From Antarctobacter heliothermus (GTDB lineage: Bacteria; Pseudomonadota; Alphaproteobacteria; Rhodobacterales; Rhodobacteraceae), in contig NZ_FZON01000012.1 in NCBI RefSeq assembly GCF_900188425.1, positions 49,786-113,785 of the forward strand: a DNA stretch of 64,000 nt. The letters are read 5' to 3'. The notes under the pieces are model-generated. The model worked only from the letters and a program-made list of their open reading frames with translations. It ran no database searches and was not told the origin of the DNA. The first letter of the stretch is position 1. Each line of letters opens with the position of its first letter. A program made the position numbers and the translations under genes. Shown here in pieces: positions 46,353 through 55,046 of the stretch.

Positions 46353-46375
46353 CCCCCGATCACATTAGGAGAAAC

Positions 46376-46813
46376 ATGATGAACTTCACGCGACGCGATA
46401 CACTGGCGCTGGGTGCCGGCGCCACCGCATTGGCCTTGTTGCCGCTGCGCGCCATGGCCCAGGCTGACCCCAACGCCGAAATGGTCGGCGGGCCCGACGA
46501 CTTTCTGGCAGGCGCTGACGCAGGCACCGGCGATCTGACCTTGACCGCCCCGGAAATTGCCGAAAACGGCAACACTGTTCCGATCTCTGTCGACGCCCCC
46601 GGCGCCGTCGAGATCCGCGTTTACGCGCTGGGCAACCCGACCCCGGGCATCGCCACCTTCCGCTTTGGCCCGTTGGCCGGCGCGCAGGCGGCATCGACCC
46701 GTGTCCGTCTTGCCGGAACGCAGGACGTGCAGGCAATCGCCAAGATGGCAGACGGCAGCTATGTGACCGCGATGAAGACCGTCAAGGTCACCATCGGCGG
46801 CTGCGGCGGCTGA
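46376..46813 (+). CDS. soxY: Thiosulfate oxidation carrier protein SoxY
   Basis: A 145-residue protein that carries sulfur intermediates on the Cys of its C-terminal GGCGG arm, which is the last five residues here. A twin-arginine signal (FTRRDTLALGAGATALALL) exports it folded with SoxZ. ATG 46376 or 46379. soxZ begins 29 bases later. Confidence 0.96.
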   Translation: MMNFTRRDTLALGAGATALALLPLRAMAQADPNAEMVGGPDDFLAGADAGTGDLTLTAPEIAENGNTVPISVDAPGAVEIRVYALGNPTPGIATFRFGPLAGAQAASTRVRLAGTQDVQAIAKMADGSYVTAMKTVKVTIGGCGG

Positions 46814-46842
46814 TCAGCGGAAACCTAGAGGAGTTCTTAGAA

Positions 46843-47172
46843 ATGGCATCTGGTGTCAAACCCCGCGTCAAGGCCCCCAAGAAGGCATCCGCCGGTGAGG
46901 TCGTGACCATCAAGACCCTGATTTCCCACAAGATGGAATCGGGTCAGCGCAAAGACGGATCGGGCAATGTGATCCCGCGTTCGATCATCAATCGCTTCAC
47001 CTGTGAGTTCAACGGTGAGAGCGTGATCGACATTGTCCTCGCTCCGGCGATCTCGACCAACCCCTACTTCGAATTCGACGCAACCATTCCGGCAGCGGGC
47101 GATCTGAAGTTTACCTGGTACGACGATGACGGCGACGTCTACGAAGATACCAAATCGGTCGCCGTCGGCTGA
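46843..47172 (+). CDS. soxZ: Thiosulfate oxidation carrier complex protein SoxZ
   Basis: A 109-residue beta-sandwich partner of SoxY. PRVKAPKKASAGEVVTIKTLI and HKMESGQRKDGSGNVIPR are family segments. It has no signal of its own and is exported with SoxY. A weak hairpin (47192-47197 with 47208-47213) separates it from soxA. Confidence 0.95.
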   Translation: MASGVKPRVKAPKKASAGEVVTIKTLISHKMESGQRKDGSGNVIPRSIINRFTCEFNGESVIDIVLAPAISTNPYFEFDATIPAAGDLKFTWYDDDGDVYEDTKSVAVG

Positions 47173-47235
47173 CCTGGCAAGATAAATCCTGTCCCGCACG
47201 ACGCGGGGCGGGATCGCCAATTGGGAGGGATACCT

Positions 47236-48087
47236 ATGAAATTCAAGGCATTGACGGCTATAGCCGCACTGCTGATCGCGCCTGCGGCCTTTGCCGGCGG
47301 CGCAGATGACGATACGTTGACCATCAACGGCGATCTGGACATGGTCACCAAGACCGCCGCCCCGGATCACCTGTCGGACGCGTTTGATGAGATCATCTCT
47401 GGCTGGCACTTCCGGTCGGATGAAACCCAGCAGCTGCAAACCGACGACTTCGAAAACCAGGGCATGATCTTTGTCGATCAGGCGATCGACCAGTGGAACA
47501 CCGCCGAAGGCTCTGAGGGCAAATCCTGCGCGGATTGCCACAGCGATCCGGCGGACAGCATGGTGGGCGTTGCGGCGACCTATCCGAAGTGGAACGAAGA
47601 GGCCGGTGAGATGCGCACCGTCCAGATGCAGGTCAACGACTGCCGGACCAACCGCATGGGTGCCGAGGCGTGGAAATACGATGCAGGCGATGCCGTGTCG
47701 ATGGAGGCGCTGATTGCGTCTGTCTCGCGCGGAATGCCGGTGGACGTGGCCATCGACGGCCCGGCAGCCGACTACTGGGAGGCGGGCAAGGACATCTACT
47801 ACACCCGCTTCGGCCAGCTCGAACTGTCCTGTGCCAACTGCCACGAGCAGAACTATGGCAACTACATCCGCGCCGATCACCTCAGCCAGGGCCAGATCAA
47901 CGGTTTCCCGACCTACCGTCTGAAAAACGCCAAGCTGAACGGATCGCACTCGCGCTTCAAGGGCTGCATCCGCGACACCCGTGCTGAAACCTTCAGCGCC
48001 GGTTCGGATGAGTTCATCGCACTTGAGCTGTATGTGAAATCGCGTGGCAACGGCCTGTCGGTCGAAGGCCCCTCGGTCCGCAACTAA
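47236..48087 (+). CDS. soxA: Sulfur oxidation c-type cytochrome SoxA
   Basis: A 283-residue dihaem cytochrome. Signal peptide MKFKALTAIAALLIAPAAFAG; haem motifs CADCH (about residues 101-105) and CANCH (about 202-206); active-site Cys ligand in FKGCIRD. With SoxX it forms the SoxY-Cys-thiosulfate bond. ATG 47236 follows GGGAGGG by 8 bases. A terminator follows the gene. Confidence 0.95.
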   Translation: MKFKALTAIAALLIAPAAFAGGADDDTLTINGDLDMVTKTAAPDHLSDAFDEIISGWHFRSDETQQLQTDDFENQGMIFVDQAIDQWNTAEGSEGKSCADCHSDPADSMVGVAATYPKWNEEAGEMRTVQMQVNDCRTNRMGAEAWKYDAGDAVSMEALIASVSRGMPVDVAIDGPAADYWEAGKDIYYTRFGQLELSCANCHEQNYGNYIRADHLSQGQINGFPTYRLKNAKLNGSHSRFKGCIRDTRAETFSAGSDEFIALELYVKSRGNGLSVEGPSVRN

Positions 48088-48095
48088 GACACACG

Positions 48096-48130
48096 AACCC
48101 CGCGTCAGGCGACTGGCGCGGGGTTTCTTT
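48096..48130 (+). terminator. Terminator between soxA and soxB
   Basis: A 9-bp stem (48096-48104 with 48117-48125, 12-base loop) is followed by TTTCTTTC. It lies 9 bases after soxA and would end or reduce transcription before soxB. Confidence 0.75.
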
Positions 48131-48138
48131 CAACTTAC

Positions 48139-48161
48139 AAATTCACACATGCGCATGTGTG
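48139..48161. promoter_or_regulatory. Palindrome and SoxR-like half-site upstream of soxB
   Basis: AAATTCACACATG overlaps a perfect 18-bp palindrome CACACATGCGCATGTGTG (48144-48161). The ATTCACA half matches the putative SoxR element, but the second TGAAT arm is missing. It is 25-47 bases before soxB, so it could be part of a promoter. Confidence 0.45.
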
Positions 48162-48185
48162 TCATGAGATAGAAAGTCCCTCCCC

Positions 48186-49886
48186 ATGATCTCAAGACGC
48201 GATTTCCTGCAAGTGTCCATGGCGGCCTCGGCGATGCTCGGGGCCTCCGGTTTTGGCAACTGGGCGCGGCTTGCCGCCCAGCAAAAGCTGACTCAGGACC
48301 AATTGTTGCAATTCGACACCTTCGGCAACGTCAGCCTGATCCATGTTACCGACATCCATGCGCAGTTGATGCCGATCTATTTCCGCGAACCCTCTGTCAA
48401 CATCGGTGTTGGCGGCAACAAAGGCGCGGTCCCGCATGTCACCGGCGCGGATTTCCGCAAGCTGTATGGCATCGAGGACGGATCGCCCTCGCATTACGCG
48501 CTGTCCTCGGGTGACTTCAGCGCGCTGGCGCAGGGCTATGGTCGCGTCGGCGGCATGGACCGCGTCGCAACGGTTGTGAATTCGATCCGCGCTGACCGCC
48601 CCGACGCGCTTCTGTTAGACGGCGGCGACACATGGCACGGCTCCTACACCTGCTACCACACCGAAGGGCAGGACATGGTCAACGTCATGAACGGGCTGAA
48701 ACCCGACGCCATGACGTTCCACTGGGAATTCACCCTCGGGTCCGAGCGGGTGCAGGAGCTGGTTGAAAACCTGCCCTTTGCCGCGCTGGGTCAGAACATC
48801 TTTGACGCCGAATGGGATGAACCGCTGCCGGACCTCTTCCCGCCGTACAAGTTCTTTGAGCGCGGCGGCGTCAAGATTGCGGTCATCGGTCAGGCCTTTC
48901 CCTATATGCCCATCGCCAACCCGCGCTGGATGTTCCCCGAGTTCTCCTTTGGTATCCGCGATGAGAACATGCAGGCCATGGTGGATGAGGTCCGCGCGCA
49001 GGGCGCCGAACTGGTTGTCTGCCTGTCGCACAACGGCTTTGACGTCGACAAAAAGATGGCGTCCAAAGTCACCGGTATCGACGTGATCCTGACCGGCCAC
49101 ACCCATGACGCGCTGCCCGAACCCGTTCTGGTGGGCGACACGATCCTGATTGCTTCGGGGTCGAACGGCAAATTCGTCAGCCGCGTCGATCTGGACGTGC
49201 AGAACGGTCGCATGATGGGCTTCCGGCACAAGCTGATCCCGATTTTCTCGGATGTGATCGCGCCCGATCCGACCATGACCAGCCTGATCCAGGAACAGCG
49301 CGCGCCCTACAAGGCCGACCTCGAAGAGGTGATTGGCCAGACCGACTCGCTGCTCTATCGCCGTGGCAACTTCAACGGCACATGGGACGACCTGATCTGT
49401 GACGCGCTGCTGTCCGAACGTGAGGCCGACATTGCCATGTCGCCGGGCGTGCGTTGGGGCCCCTCGCTGATCCCGGGCGACGACATCACCCGCGAGGACA
49501 TCTGGAACGTGACCTCCATGACCTATGGTGAGGCGTATCGCTCTGAAATGACCGGCGAATTCATCAAGGTCATTCTTGAGGACGTGGGCGACAACATCTT
49601 CAACCCCGATCCCTATTACCAGCAGGGTGGCGACATGGTTCGCATCGGGGGCATGGGCTATCGCTGCGACGTGACCAAACCGCAGGGTGAGCGGATCTCG
49701 AACATGACCTTGCTCAGCACCGGTGAGGCCATTGATCCGGCCAAGACCTATGTGGTCGCCGGCTGGGCCAGTGTGAATGAGGGCACCGAAGGTCCGCAGA
49801 TCTGGGACGTGGTCGAAAGCCACATCCGCAAACAGGGCACTGTCTCGATTGCGCCCCGTGACAACGTCGAAGTGGTGGGCATCTGA
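48186..49886 (+). CDS. soxB: Thiosulfohydrolase SoxB
   Basis: A 566-residue di-manganese enzyme that hydrolyses the sulfonate from SoxY-bound thiosulfate to give sulfate. A twin-arginine signal (ISRRDFLQVSMAASAML) is at the N-terminus. Metal-site motifs of the 5'-nucleotidase fold are present: HVTDIHAQ, DGGDTWHGS and TGHTHDALPE. Its own terminator follows. Confidence 0.96.
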   Translation: MISRRDFLQVSMAASAMLGASGFGNWARLAAQQKLTQDQLLQFDTFGNVSLIHVTDIHAQLMPIYFREPSVNIGVGGNKGAVPHVTGADFRKLYGIEDGSPSHYALSSGDFSALAQGYGRVGGMDRVATVVNSIRADRPDALLLDGGDTWHGSYTCYHTEGQDMVNVMNGLKPDAMTFHWEFTLGSERVQELVENLPFAALGQNIFDAEWDEPLPDLFPPYKFFERGGVKIAVIGQAFPYMPIANPRWMFPEFSFGIRDENMQAMVDEVRAQGAELVVCLSHNGFDVDKKMASKVTGIDVILTGHTHDALPEPVLVGDTILIASGSNGKFVSRVDLDVQNGRMMGFRHKLIPIFSDVIAPDPTMTSLIQEQRAPYKADLEEVIGQTDSLLYRRGNFNGTWDDLICDALLSEREADIAMSPGVRWGPSLIPGDDITREDIWNVTSMTYGEAYRSEMTGEFIKVILEDVGDNIFNPDPYYQQGGDMVRIGGMGYRCDVTKPQGERISNMTLLSTGEAIDPAKTYVVAGWASVNEGTEGPQIWDVVESHIRKQGTVSIAPRDNVEVVGI

Positions 49887-49902
49887 CGCCACCATGTTTT
49901 TC

Positions 49903-49928
49903 CGGCGGGCTTCGGCCCGCCGATTTTT
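49903..49928 (+). terminator. Terminator after soxB
   Basis: An 8-bp stem CGGCGGGC/GCCCGCCG (49903-49910 with 49915-49922) with a TTCG tetraloop is followed by ATTTTT. A strong intrinsic terminator 17 bases after the soxB stop. Confidence 0.9.
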
Positions 49929-49936
49929 CAGCCAGA

Positions 49937-49956
49937 TCATTCACATAGATGAATGA
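49937..49956. promoter_or_regulatory. Putative SoxR operator upstream of soxC
   Basis: TCATTCA-CATAGA-TGAATGA is a perfect 7+7 inverted repeat with 6-base spacer. Its core ATTCACAT-AGA-TGAAT matches the soxX element at 13 of 16 positions, all mismatches in the central three. It lies between the soxB terminator and the soxC ribosome site TAAGGAG. Confidence 0.6.
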
Positions 49957-49978
49957 GATGATCCGTAAGGAGAACGCA

Positions 49979-51256
49979 ATGAGCAAGGAAACGAATGGCC
50001 CTTCGCGCCGCAAGTTCCTGACCAGTGCCGCCGCACTTGGGGCAGGGGCCGTGGCCGCAACCGGTGCCCGCGCGGCAGGGCCTGATCCGCTGATCACCGA
50101 AATACAGGACTGGGCGTCCGGGTTTGGCGCTGGCGTCGACGAGGTCCCCTATGGCCTGCCGATCAAGTTTGAGGACGACGTGATCCGCCGCAACGTGGAA
50201 TGGCTGACCGCCGACACGATTTCCTCGATCAACTTCACCCCGATCCACGCGCTGGACGGCACAATCACGCCGCAGGGCTGCGCGTTTGAACGCCACCACT
50301 CGGGCGCGATCGAACTGGCCAAATCCGAATACCGGCTGATGATCAACGGTCTGGTGGATAAGCCGCTGGTGTTCTCCTACGAGGATCTGGAACGCTTTCC
50401 GCGCGAACAGCACGTCTATTTCTGCGAATGCGCCGCCAACACCGGCATGGAATGGGCGGGCGCGCAGCTGAACGGCGCGCAGTTCACCCACGGCATGATC
50501 CACAACATGGAATACACCGGCGTCCCCCTTCGCACCCTGCTGGCCGAGGCCGGTCTGGATGCCGCGGGCGATTTCAAGGACAAATGGGTCTATGTCGAGG
50601 GGGCGGATGCCTCGTCCAACGGCCGTTCCATCCCGATGGAAAAGGCGATGGACGATGTTCTGGTGGCCTTCAAGGCCAACGGCGAGGCGCTGCGCAAGGA
50701 GCACGGCTATCCCGTCCGCCTCGTGGTGCCCGGTTGGGAAGGCAACATGTGGGTCAAGTGGATCCGCCGGATCGAGGTCATGGATGGCCCGGTCGAGAGC
50801 CGCGAAGAGACCTCGAAATACACCGACACGCTTGAGGACGGCACATCGCGCAAGTGGACATGGGTCATGGACGCCAAATCGGTTGTCACCTCGCCCAGCC
50901 CGCAATCGCCGATCACCCATGGTCACGGCCCGCTGGTCATCACCGGCATGGCTTGGTCCGGCCACGGCAAGATCACCCGCGTCGATGTCTCCAAGGACGG
51001 CGGCAAGACATGGGAAACCGCGCGTCTGGCTGCGCCGGGAGAGGACAAGGCGCTGACACGCTTTTACCTTGATACCACCTGGAACGGCGAAGACATGCTG
51101 CTGCAATCCCGCGCGATGGATGAGACCGGCTATGTCCAACCGACCAAGGCCCAGCTGCGCGATGTGCGCGGGCTGAACTCGATCTATCACAACAATTGCA
51201 TCCAGACATGGCACGTCAAAGCCAATGGGGAGGCCGAAAATGTCGAAGTCTCTTAA
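49979..51256 (+). CDS. soxC: Sulfane dehydrogenase molybdenum subunit SoxC
   Basis: A 425-residue molybdenum-cofactor protein of the sulfite oxidase family. [17 protein letters not shown] is a twin-arginine signal; the molybdenum-binding Cys is in [13 protein letters not shown]; a C-terminal dimerisation domain includes [21 protein letters not shown]. With SoxD it oxidises the sulfane sulfur on SoxY. ATG 49979 (MSKETNG) follows TAAGGAG. It overlaps soxD by 17 bases. Confidence 0.95.
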   Translation: MSKETNGPSRRKFLTSAAALGAGAVAATGARAAGPDPLITEIQDWASGFGAGVDEVPYGLPIKFEDDVIRRNVEWLTADTISSINFTPIHALDGTITPQGCAFERHHSGAIELAKSEYRLMINGLVDKPLVFSYEDLERFPREQHVYFCECAANTGMEWAGAQLNGAQFTHGMIHNMEYTGVPLRTLLAEAGLDAAGDFKDKWVYVEGADASSNGRSIPMEKAMDDVLVAFKANGEALRKEHGYPVRLVVPGWEGNMWVKWIRRIEVMDGPVESREETSKYTDTLEDGTSRKWTWVMDAKSVVTSPSPQSPITHGHGPLVITGMAWSGHGKITRVDVSKDGGKTWETARLAAPGEDKALTRFYLDTTWNGEDMLLQSRAMDETGYVQPTKAQLRDVRGLNSIYHNNCIQTWHVKANGEAENVEVS

Positions 51257-52496
51257 ACTCTACGGTGGCGTTGCCGCTGGCATCGGCCTGATGCTGGTGG
51301 GCGCGTACAACTTTGCCGATCGCAACGTCGCGGGTTATCCCACCAATCCGCAAGTGCTGGCCGAGCTGCCCGCCCCCATCCCGGAACCCGTGGCCCCGGT
51401 GCAGACCGCGACTGCCCCCGACGCCGCCGACCCGGCGGCGCTAGACGGCGGCATCGTAGGCGCGGCCCATGCCGACAACGGCGACAGCACCGGCCTGCGC
51501 TTTGGCCTTGGCCGTGAGGCTCTGCCGGAGGAAATCGCTGCCTGGAACGTGGACATCAGCCCCGATGGCACCGGCCTGCCGGTCGGCACCGGCAATGCCT
51601 TCGACGGCGAACCGCTGTTCGAGGACAACTGCGCCGCCTGTCACGGCTCTTTTGCCGAGGGCGTCGGCAACTGGCCGAAACTGGCCGGGGGTGACGGCAC
51701 CCTTGCCGATGACGACCCGTTGAAAACCGTGGGCTCCTACTGGCCCTACACCTCGACGATCTGGGACTATGTCCACCGCTCGATGCCCTTTGGCGCGGCG
51801 CAGACGCTGTCGGATGACGACGTTTATGCCATCGTGGCCTACATCCTCTATTCCAACGACATCATCGACGATGAGTTCGAGGTCTCCAACGAAACCCTGC
51901 CGACGATCACGCTGCCCAATGCGGATGGCTTTATCGTCGATGACCGGGCCGAGACGGAGTATCCGATCTGGCGGACTGAGCCCTGCATGGAAAACTGCAA
52001 GGACAGTGTCGAGATCACCATGCGCGCCACCGTGCTGGATGTGACCCCGGATGAGGAGGGCACAGAGCCCGCCGTTGACCCAGCCCCCGCTGCCGACCCG
52101 GCAGAGGCCGCCGCCGTCGACCCGGAGCCAGAGGCAGAACCCGCAGCAGAGCCCGCCGCCGCCCCGGCGGAGGACGCACTTGACCCCGAACTGGTCGCCG
52201 CTGGTGAAAAGCTGTTCGGCAAGTGCAAGGCCTGTCACCAGGTCGGCGACGGGGCCAAGAATCGCGTCGGTCCGCAGCTGACAGGCGTGGTGGGGCGCGA
52301 CATCGGCGCGGTCGAGGGGTTCAAGTACTCCAGAACCATGGCCGACATGGGCGGCACCTGGGACGAAGAGATCCTGGGCGCGTTCCTTGCCGATCCGCGT
52401 GGCACCGTGAAAGGCACCAAGATGGCGTTTGCCGGTCTGAGGAAAGACGAGGAAGTCGCGGCAATGATCGCCTACCTCAAGTCGTTCTCCGAGTAA
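51240..52496 (+). CDS. soxD: Sulfane dehydrogenase cytochrome subunit SoxD
   Basis: A 418-residue dihaem cytochrome, electron acceptor for SoxC. A hydrophobic N-terminal segment ([19 protein letters not shown]) acts as signal or anchor. The first haem motif is NCAACHGS (about residues 131-135) and the second KCKACHQV (about 329-333). A Pro/Ala/Glu-rich linker (about residues 278-315) joins the two cytochrome domains. ATG 51240 overlaps the soxC end. Confidence 0.94.
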   Translation: MSKSLKLYGGVAAGIGLMLVGAYNFADRNVAGYPTNPQVLAELPAPIPEPVAPVQTATAPDAADPAALDGGIVGAAHADNGDSTGLRFGLGREALPEEIAAWNVDISPDGTGLPVGTGNAFDGEPLFEDNCAACHGSFAEGVGNWPKLAGGDGTLADDDPLKTVGSYWPYTSTIWDYVHRSMPFGAAQTLSDDDVYAIVAYILYSNDIIDDEFEVSNETLPTITLPNADGFIVDDRAETEYPIWRTEPCMENCKDSVEITMRATVLDVTPDEEGTEPAVDPAPAADPAEAAAVDPEPEAEPAAEPAAAPAEDALDPELVAAGEKLFGKCKACHQVGDGAKNRVGPQLTGVVGRDIGAVEGFKYSRTMADMGGTWDEEILGAFLADPRGTVKGTKMAFAGLRKDEEVAAMIAYLKSFSE

Positions 52497-52505
52497 GATA
52501 AAAAC

Positions 52506-53222
52506 ATGATGAAGCGGCTGATCATAACGGCCCTCGTCGCGCTGGCCCCCCTCGTGGGGCCAGCAACCGCAGAGGAGGAGGCCCAGTTGTTCGGCGATGC
52601 CGAACGCGGGGCAAAACTGTTTGCGCAATGCTCCGGGTGTCACCAGGTCGGACGCGATGCCAAGAACCGCATTGGCCCGCATCTCAACAACATCTTCGGA
52701 CGCCGTGCTGGCAGTCTGGAGGGGTTCGACTACTCCAAATCCATGGAACGCGCCTCTGGTGACGGGTTGACGTGGGATTTCAACCTGCTGGATGCCTATA
52801 TCGAAAACCCGCGCGTCCTGCTGTCCGGCACGCGCATGTCGTTCCGGGGCATCAAGGACGCACAGGACCGCCACGATGTATTGGCCTACCTGCGCCAGTT
52901 CACCGCCAGCCCGCAAGACATCCCGGAATCCGCACCGACCGCCGTGGCGCGTGAGGTCGAATTGCCGCCCGAAATCCTCGCCATTGTGGGCGACGTGCCG
53001 TATGGCGAATACCTCGCCTCGGAATGTGTGACCTGTCATAAACGTGATGGCTCGGATGACGGCATCCCCTCTATCGTCAAATGGCCCGAAGAGGATTTTG
53101 TCATCGCCATGCACGCCTACAAGCGTAAACTGCGGGTGCATCCGGTGATGCAGATGATGGCCGGGCGGCTGTCGGATGAGGAAATCGCCGCACTGGCGGC
53201 CTATTTCGCAACCATCGAATGA
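52506..53222 (+). CDS. soxE: Dihaem cytochrome c SoxE
   Basis: A 238-residue periplasmic cytochrome with signal peptide (MMKRLIITALVALAPLVGPATA) and two haem motifs, CSGCHQV (about residues 42-46) and CVTCHKR (about 176-180). With the SoxF flavoprotein it forms a flavocytochrome c-like pair; the Sox core reaction does not require it. It begins 9 bases after soxD. Confidence 0.92.
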   Translation: MMKRLIITALVALAPLVGPATAEEEAQLFGDAERGAKLFAQCSGCHQVGRDAKNRIGPHLNNIFGRRAGSLEGFDYSKSMERASGDGLTWDFNLLDAYIENPRVLLSGTRMSFRGIKDAQDRHDVLAYLRQFTASPQDIPESAPTAVAREVELPPEILAIVGDVPYGEYLASECVTCHKRDGSDDGIPSIVKWPEEDFVIAMHAYKRKLRVHPVMQMMAGRLSDEEIAALAAYFATIE

Positions 53223-53279
53223 CCGGGGGTCAGGTATTCCGCAATTGAGCAAAAGCCACCCAGATAAGACAGTGAACGC

Positions 53280-53353
53280 GCGGGACAGCCAGTCCCGCCG
53301 CAGCGGGTTGATTTTTGCCCCTGCGCTTATGCGTACCGCCGGGACTGTCCCGG
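53280..53353. repeat. Twin GGGAC/GTCCC inverted repeats
   Basis: Two palindromic units, GCGGGAC-AGCCA-GTCCCGC (53280-53298) and CCGGGAC-T-GTCCCGG (53339-53353), lie 40 bases apart in the soxE-soxF gap, just before the small membrane peptide ORF. They could be paired operator sites or alternative RNA hairpins. The remainder of this gap shows no other structure until the terminator at 53506. Confidence 0.6.
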
Positions 53354-53371
53354 CCAGTTTGGATGGATTTC

Positions 53372-53455
53372 ATGCGGATGCCTTTCGCCACCCGGATACT
53401 GATGCTGGGCGCTTTGCTGGCGCTGGCGGCGTTTTTCGGCCTCCTGCCGACCTGA
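53372..53455 (+). CDS. 27-residue hydrophobic peptide ORF between soxE and soxF
   Basis: ATG 53372 opens MRMPFATRILMLGALLALAA, then FFGLLPT and stop: a short basic N-terminus and one membrane helix. A GGATGGA site lies 5 bases before the ATG. It is flanked by twin inverted repeats upstream and an intrinsic terminator 50 bases downstream, so it could be its own transcription unit. I know no named family; it may also be a chance ORF in GC-rich DNA. Confidence 0.45.
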   Translation: MRMPFATRILMLGALLALAAFFGLLPT

Positions 53456-53505
53456 TGCCGCCGGGCCATATCGCGCCCCCAAAGACCTTTTCCGACACCA
53501 CGTCA

Positions 53506-53537
53506 CCCCGCGCAGCCCTGTGCCGCGCGGGGTTTTT
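53506..53537 (+). terminator. Terminator between soxE and soxF
   Basis: An 8-bp stem CCCCGCGC/GCGCGGGG (53506-53513 with 53525-53532) is followed by TTTTT. It ends the soxCDE (and small ORF) message before soxF. Confidence 0.88.
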
Positions 53538-53627
53538 CGTAGGTCTGGGAAAGCATTCCGTGTGCCCATTTTTCAACCCTGCAAGGGGGCGCACCAATAA
53601 ACCTGTCCAATATGGAGGAGTACGGAC

Positions 53628-54893
53628 ATGACATTTAACAGACGCACATTTCTGGGGACCGCTGTGGCCGCATCGTCGCTGGCCGCACCGATGGTACAGG
53701 CTGCCAGCCACGGACGCCCGCGCGCCGTTGTGATCGGTGGCGGGGCAGGGGGCGCAACTGCCGCCCGCTATATCGCCAAGGACAGCAATGGAGAGATCGA
53801 CGTAACCCTGATCGAACCCTCGCGCAGCTATTACACCTGCTTTTTCTCCAATCTCTACATCGGTGGCTTCCGCGACCTGCAAAGCATCGAACACAATTAC
53901 GCAACGCTGGCCTCTGAATACGGCGTCAATGTCGTGCATGACTGGGCTGTGGGCGTGGACCGGGATGCAAAAACCGTGGCCTTGGCTGGGGGCGGAAGCG
54001 TGCCCTACGACCGTCTGGTGATGTCCCCCGGTATCGACTTTGTCGACGGCGCGGTTCCCGGCTGGGACGTCTCTGCACAGACCGCGATGCCCCACGCCTA
54101 CAAGGCCGGCACCCAGACCGCGCTGCTCAAGGCGCAGATCGAGGCCATGCCAGAGGGCGGCACCTATGTCATGGTCGCGCCGCCCAATCCCTTCCGCTGC
54201 CCGCCCGGACCGTATGAGCGGATCTCCATGGTGGCCCATGTGCTGAAGGCCACCAATCCCACGGCCAAGATCCTCATCGCCGATCCGAAAGAGAGCTTCT
54301 CCAAACAGGCGCTGTTCGAGGAAGGCTGGCAGAAATATTATGGCGGCATGATCACCCGCATCGGCCCGGATTTCGGCGGCGACAACGTCTCTGTGAACGC
54401 CGACACCATGGAGGTCGACATCGACGGCGAGGTGGTCAAGGCCGATGTCTGCAACGTCATCCCGGCGCAAAAGGCGGGCATGATCTGCGCTGCCGCCGAT
54501 CTGACAGAGGGCAACTGGGCGCCGGTCAACGGCCACACCATGCAATCGCGGTTGGATGAGAACATCCACATCCTCGGCGACGCCACCAATCAGGGCGACA
54601 TGCCGAAATCCGGCTTTTCCGCCAATTCACAGGCCAAGGTGGCAGCCATGGCGGTGCGCGGTGCGCTGACGGGCAGCCGTGTTTTCCCGGCCAAGTTCTC
54701 CAACACCTGCTGGTCGCTGATCAACACCGACGACGGCGTCAAGGTGGGCGCCACCTACGAGGCGACAGACGAGAAGATCGCCAAGGTCGACGGGTTCATT
54801 TCCGACACCGGAGAGGACGCGGCCCTGCGCAAGACGACCTATGAGGAAAGCGTCGGCTGGTACGCTGGCATCACCTCGGACATGTTCGGCTAA
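53628..54893 (+). CDS. soxF: Flavocytochrome c sulfide dehydrogenase flavoprotein SoxF
   Basis: A 421-residue FAD protein. FNRRTFLGTAVAASSLAAPM is a twin-arginine signal; RAVVIGGGAGGATAARYIA binds FAD; the redox Cys residues lie in SYYTCFFSN and, late, in NTCWSLI, with FRCPPGPYE also conserved. SoxF oxidises sulfide and can reactivate SoxYZ in Paracoccus. ATG 53628 follows TGGAGGAG. Confidence 0.93.
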   Translation: MTFNRRTFLGTAVAASSLAAPMVQAASHGRPRAVVIGGGAGGATAARYIAKDSNGEIDVTLIEPSRSYYTCFFSNLYIGGFRDLQSIEHNYATLASEYGVNVVHDWAVGVDRDAKTVALAGGGSVPYDRLVMSPGIDFVDGAVPGWDVSAQTAMPHAYKAGTQTALLKAQIEAMPEGGTYVMVAPPNPFRCPPGPYERISMVAHVLKATNPTAKILIADPKESFSKQALFEEGWQKYYGGMITRIGPDFGGDNVSVNADTMEVDIDGEVVKADVCNVIPAQKAGMICAAADLTEGNWAPVNGHTMQSRLDENIHILGDATNQGDMPKSGFSANSQAKVAAMAVRGALTGSRVFPAKFSNTCWSLINTDDGVKVGATYEATDEKIAKVDGFISDTGEDAALRKTTYEESVGWYAGITSDMFG

Positions 54894-55046
54894 GGGCCGT
54901 GTCCGGCTGAACAACCGGTCCGCCGCGCGTCCAGCGCGGCGGACCACAGAGAACGCGCAGTGCTCCCGGGCAGCCCCGCGCGACCCCCGGTCGCGGGCGG
55001 GCCACGCCCCCTTGACCCTGCCCTCCAAAGCGCGCTCTCTCGGCCC

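Noticed and set aside
51441..53252. 603-codon minus-strand open frame over soxD and soxE
   Set aside because: Covers two genes with haem motifs on the plus strand; no domain or start signal on the minus strand.
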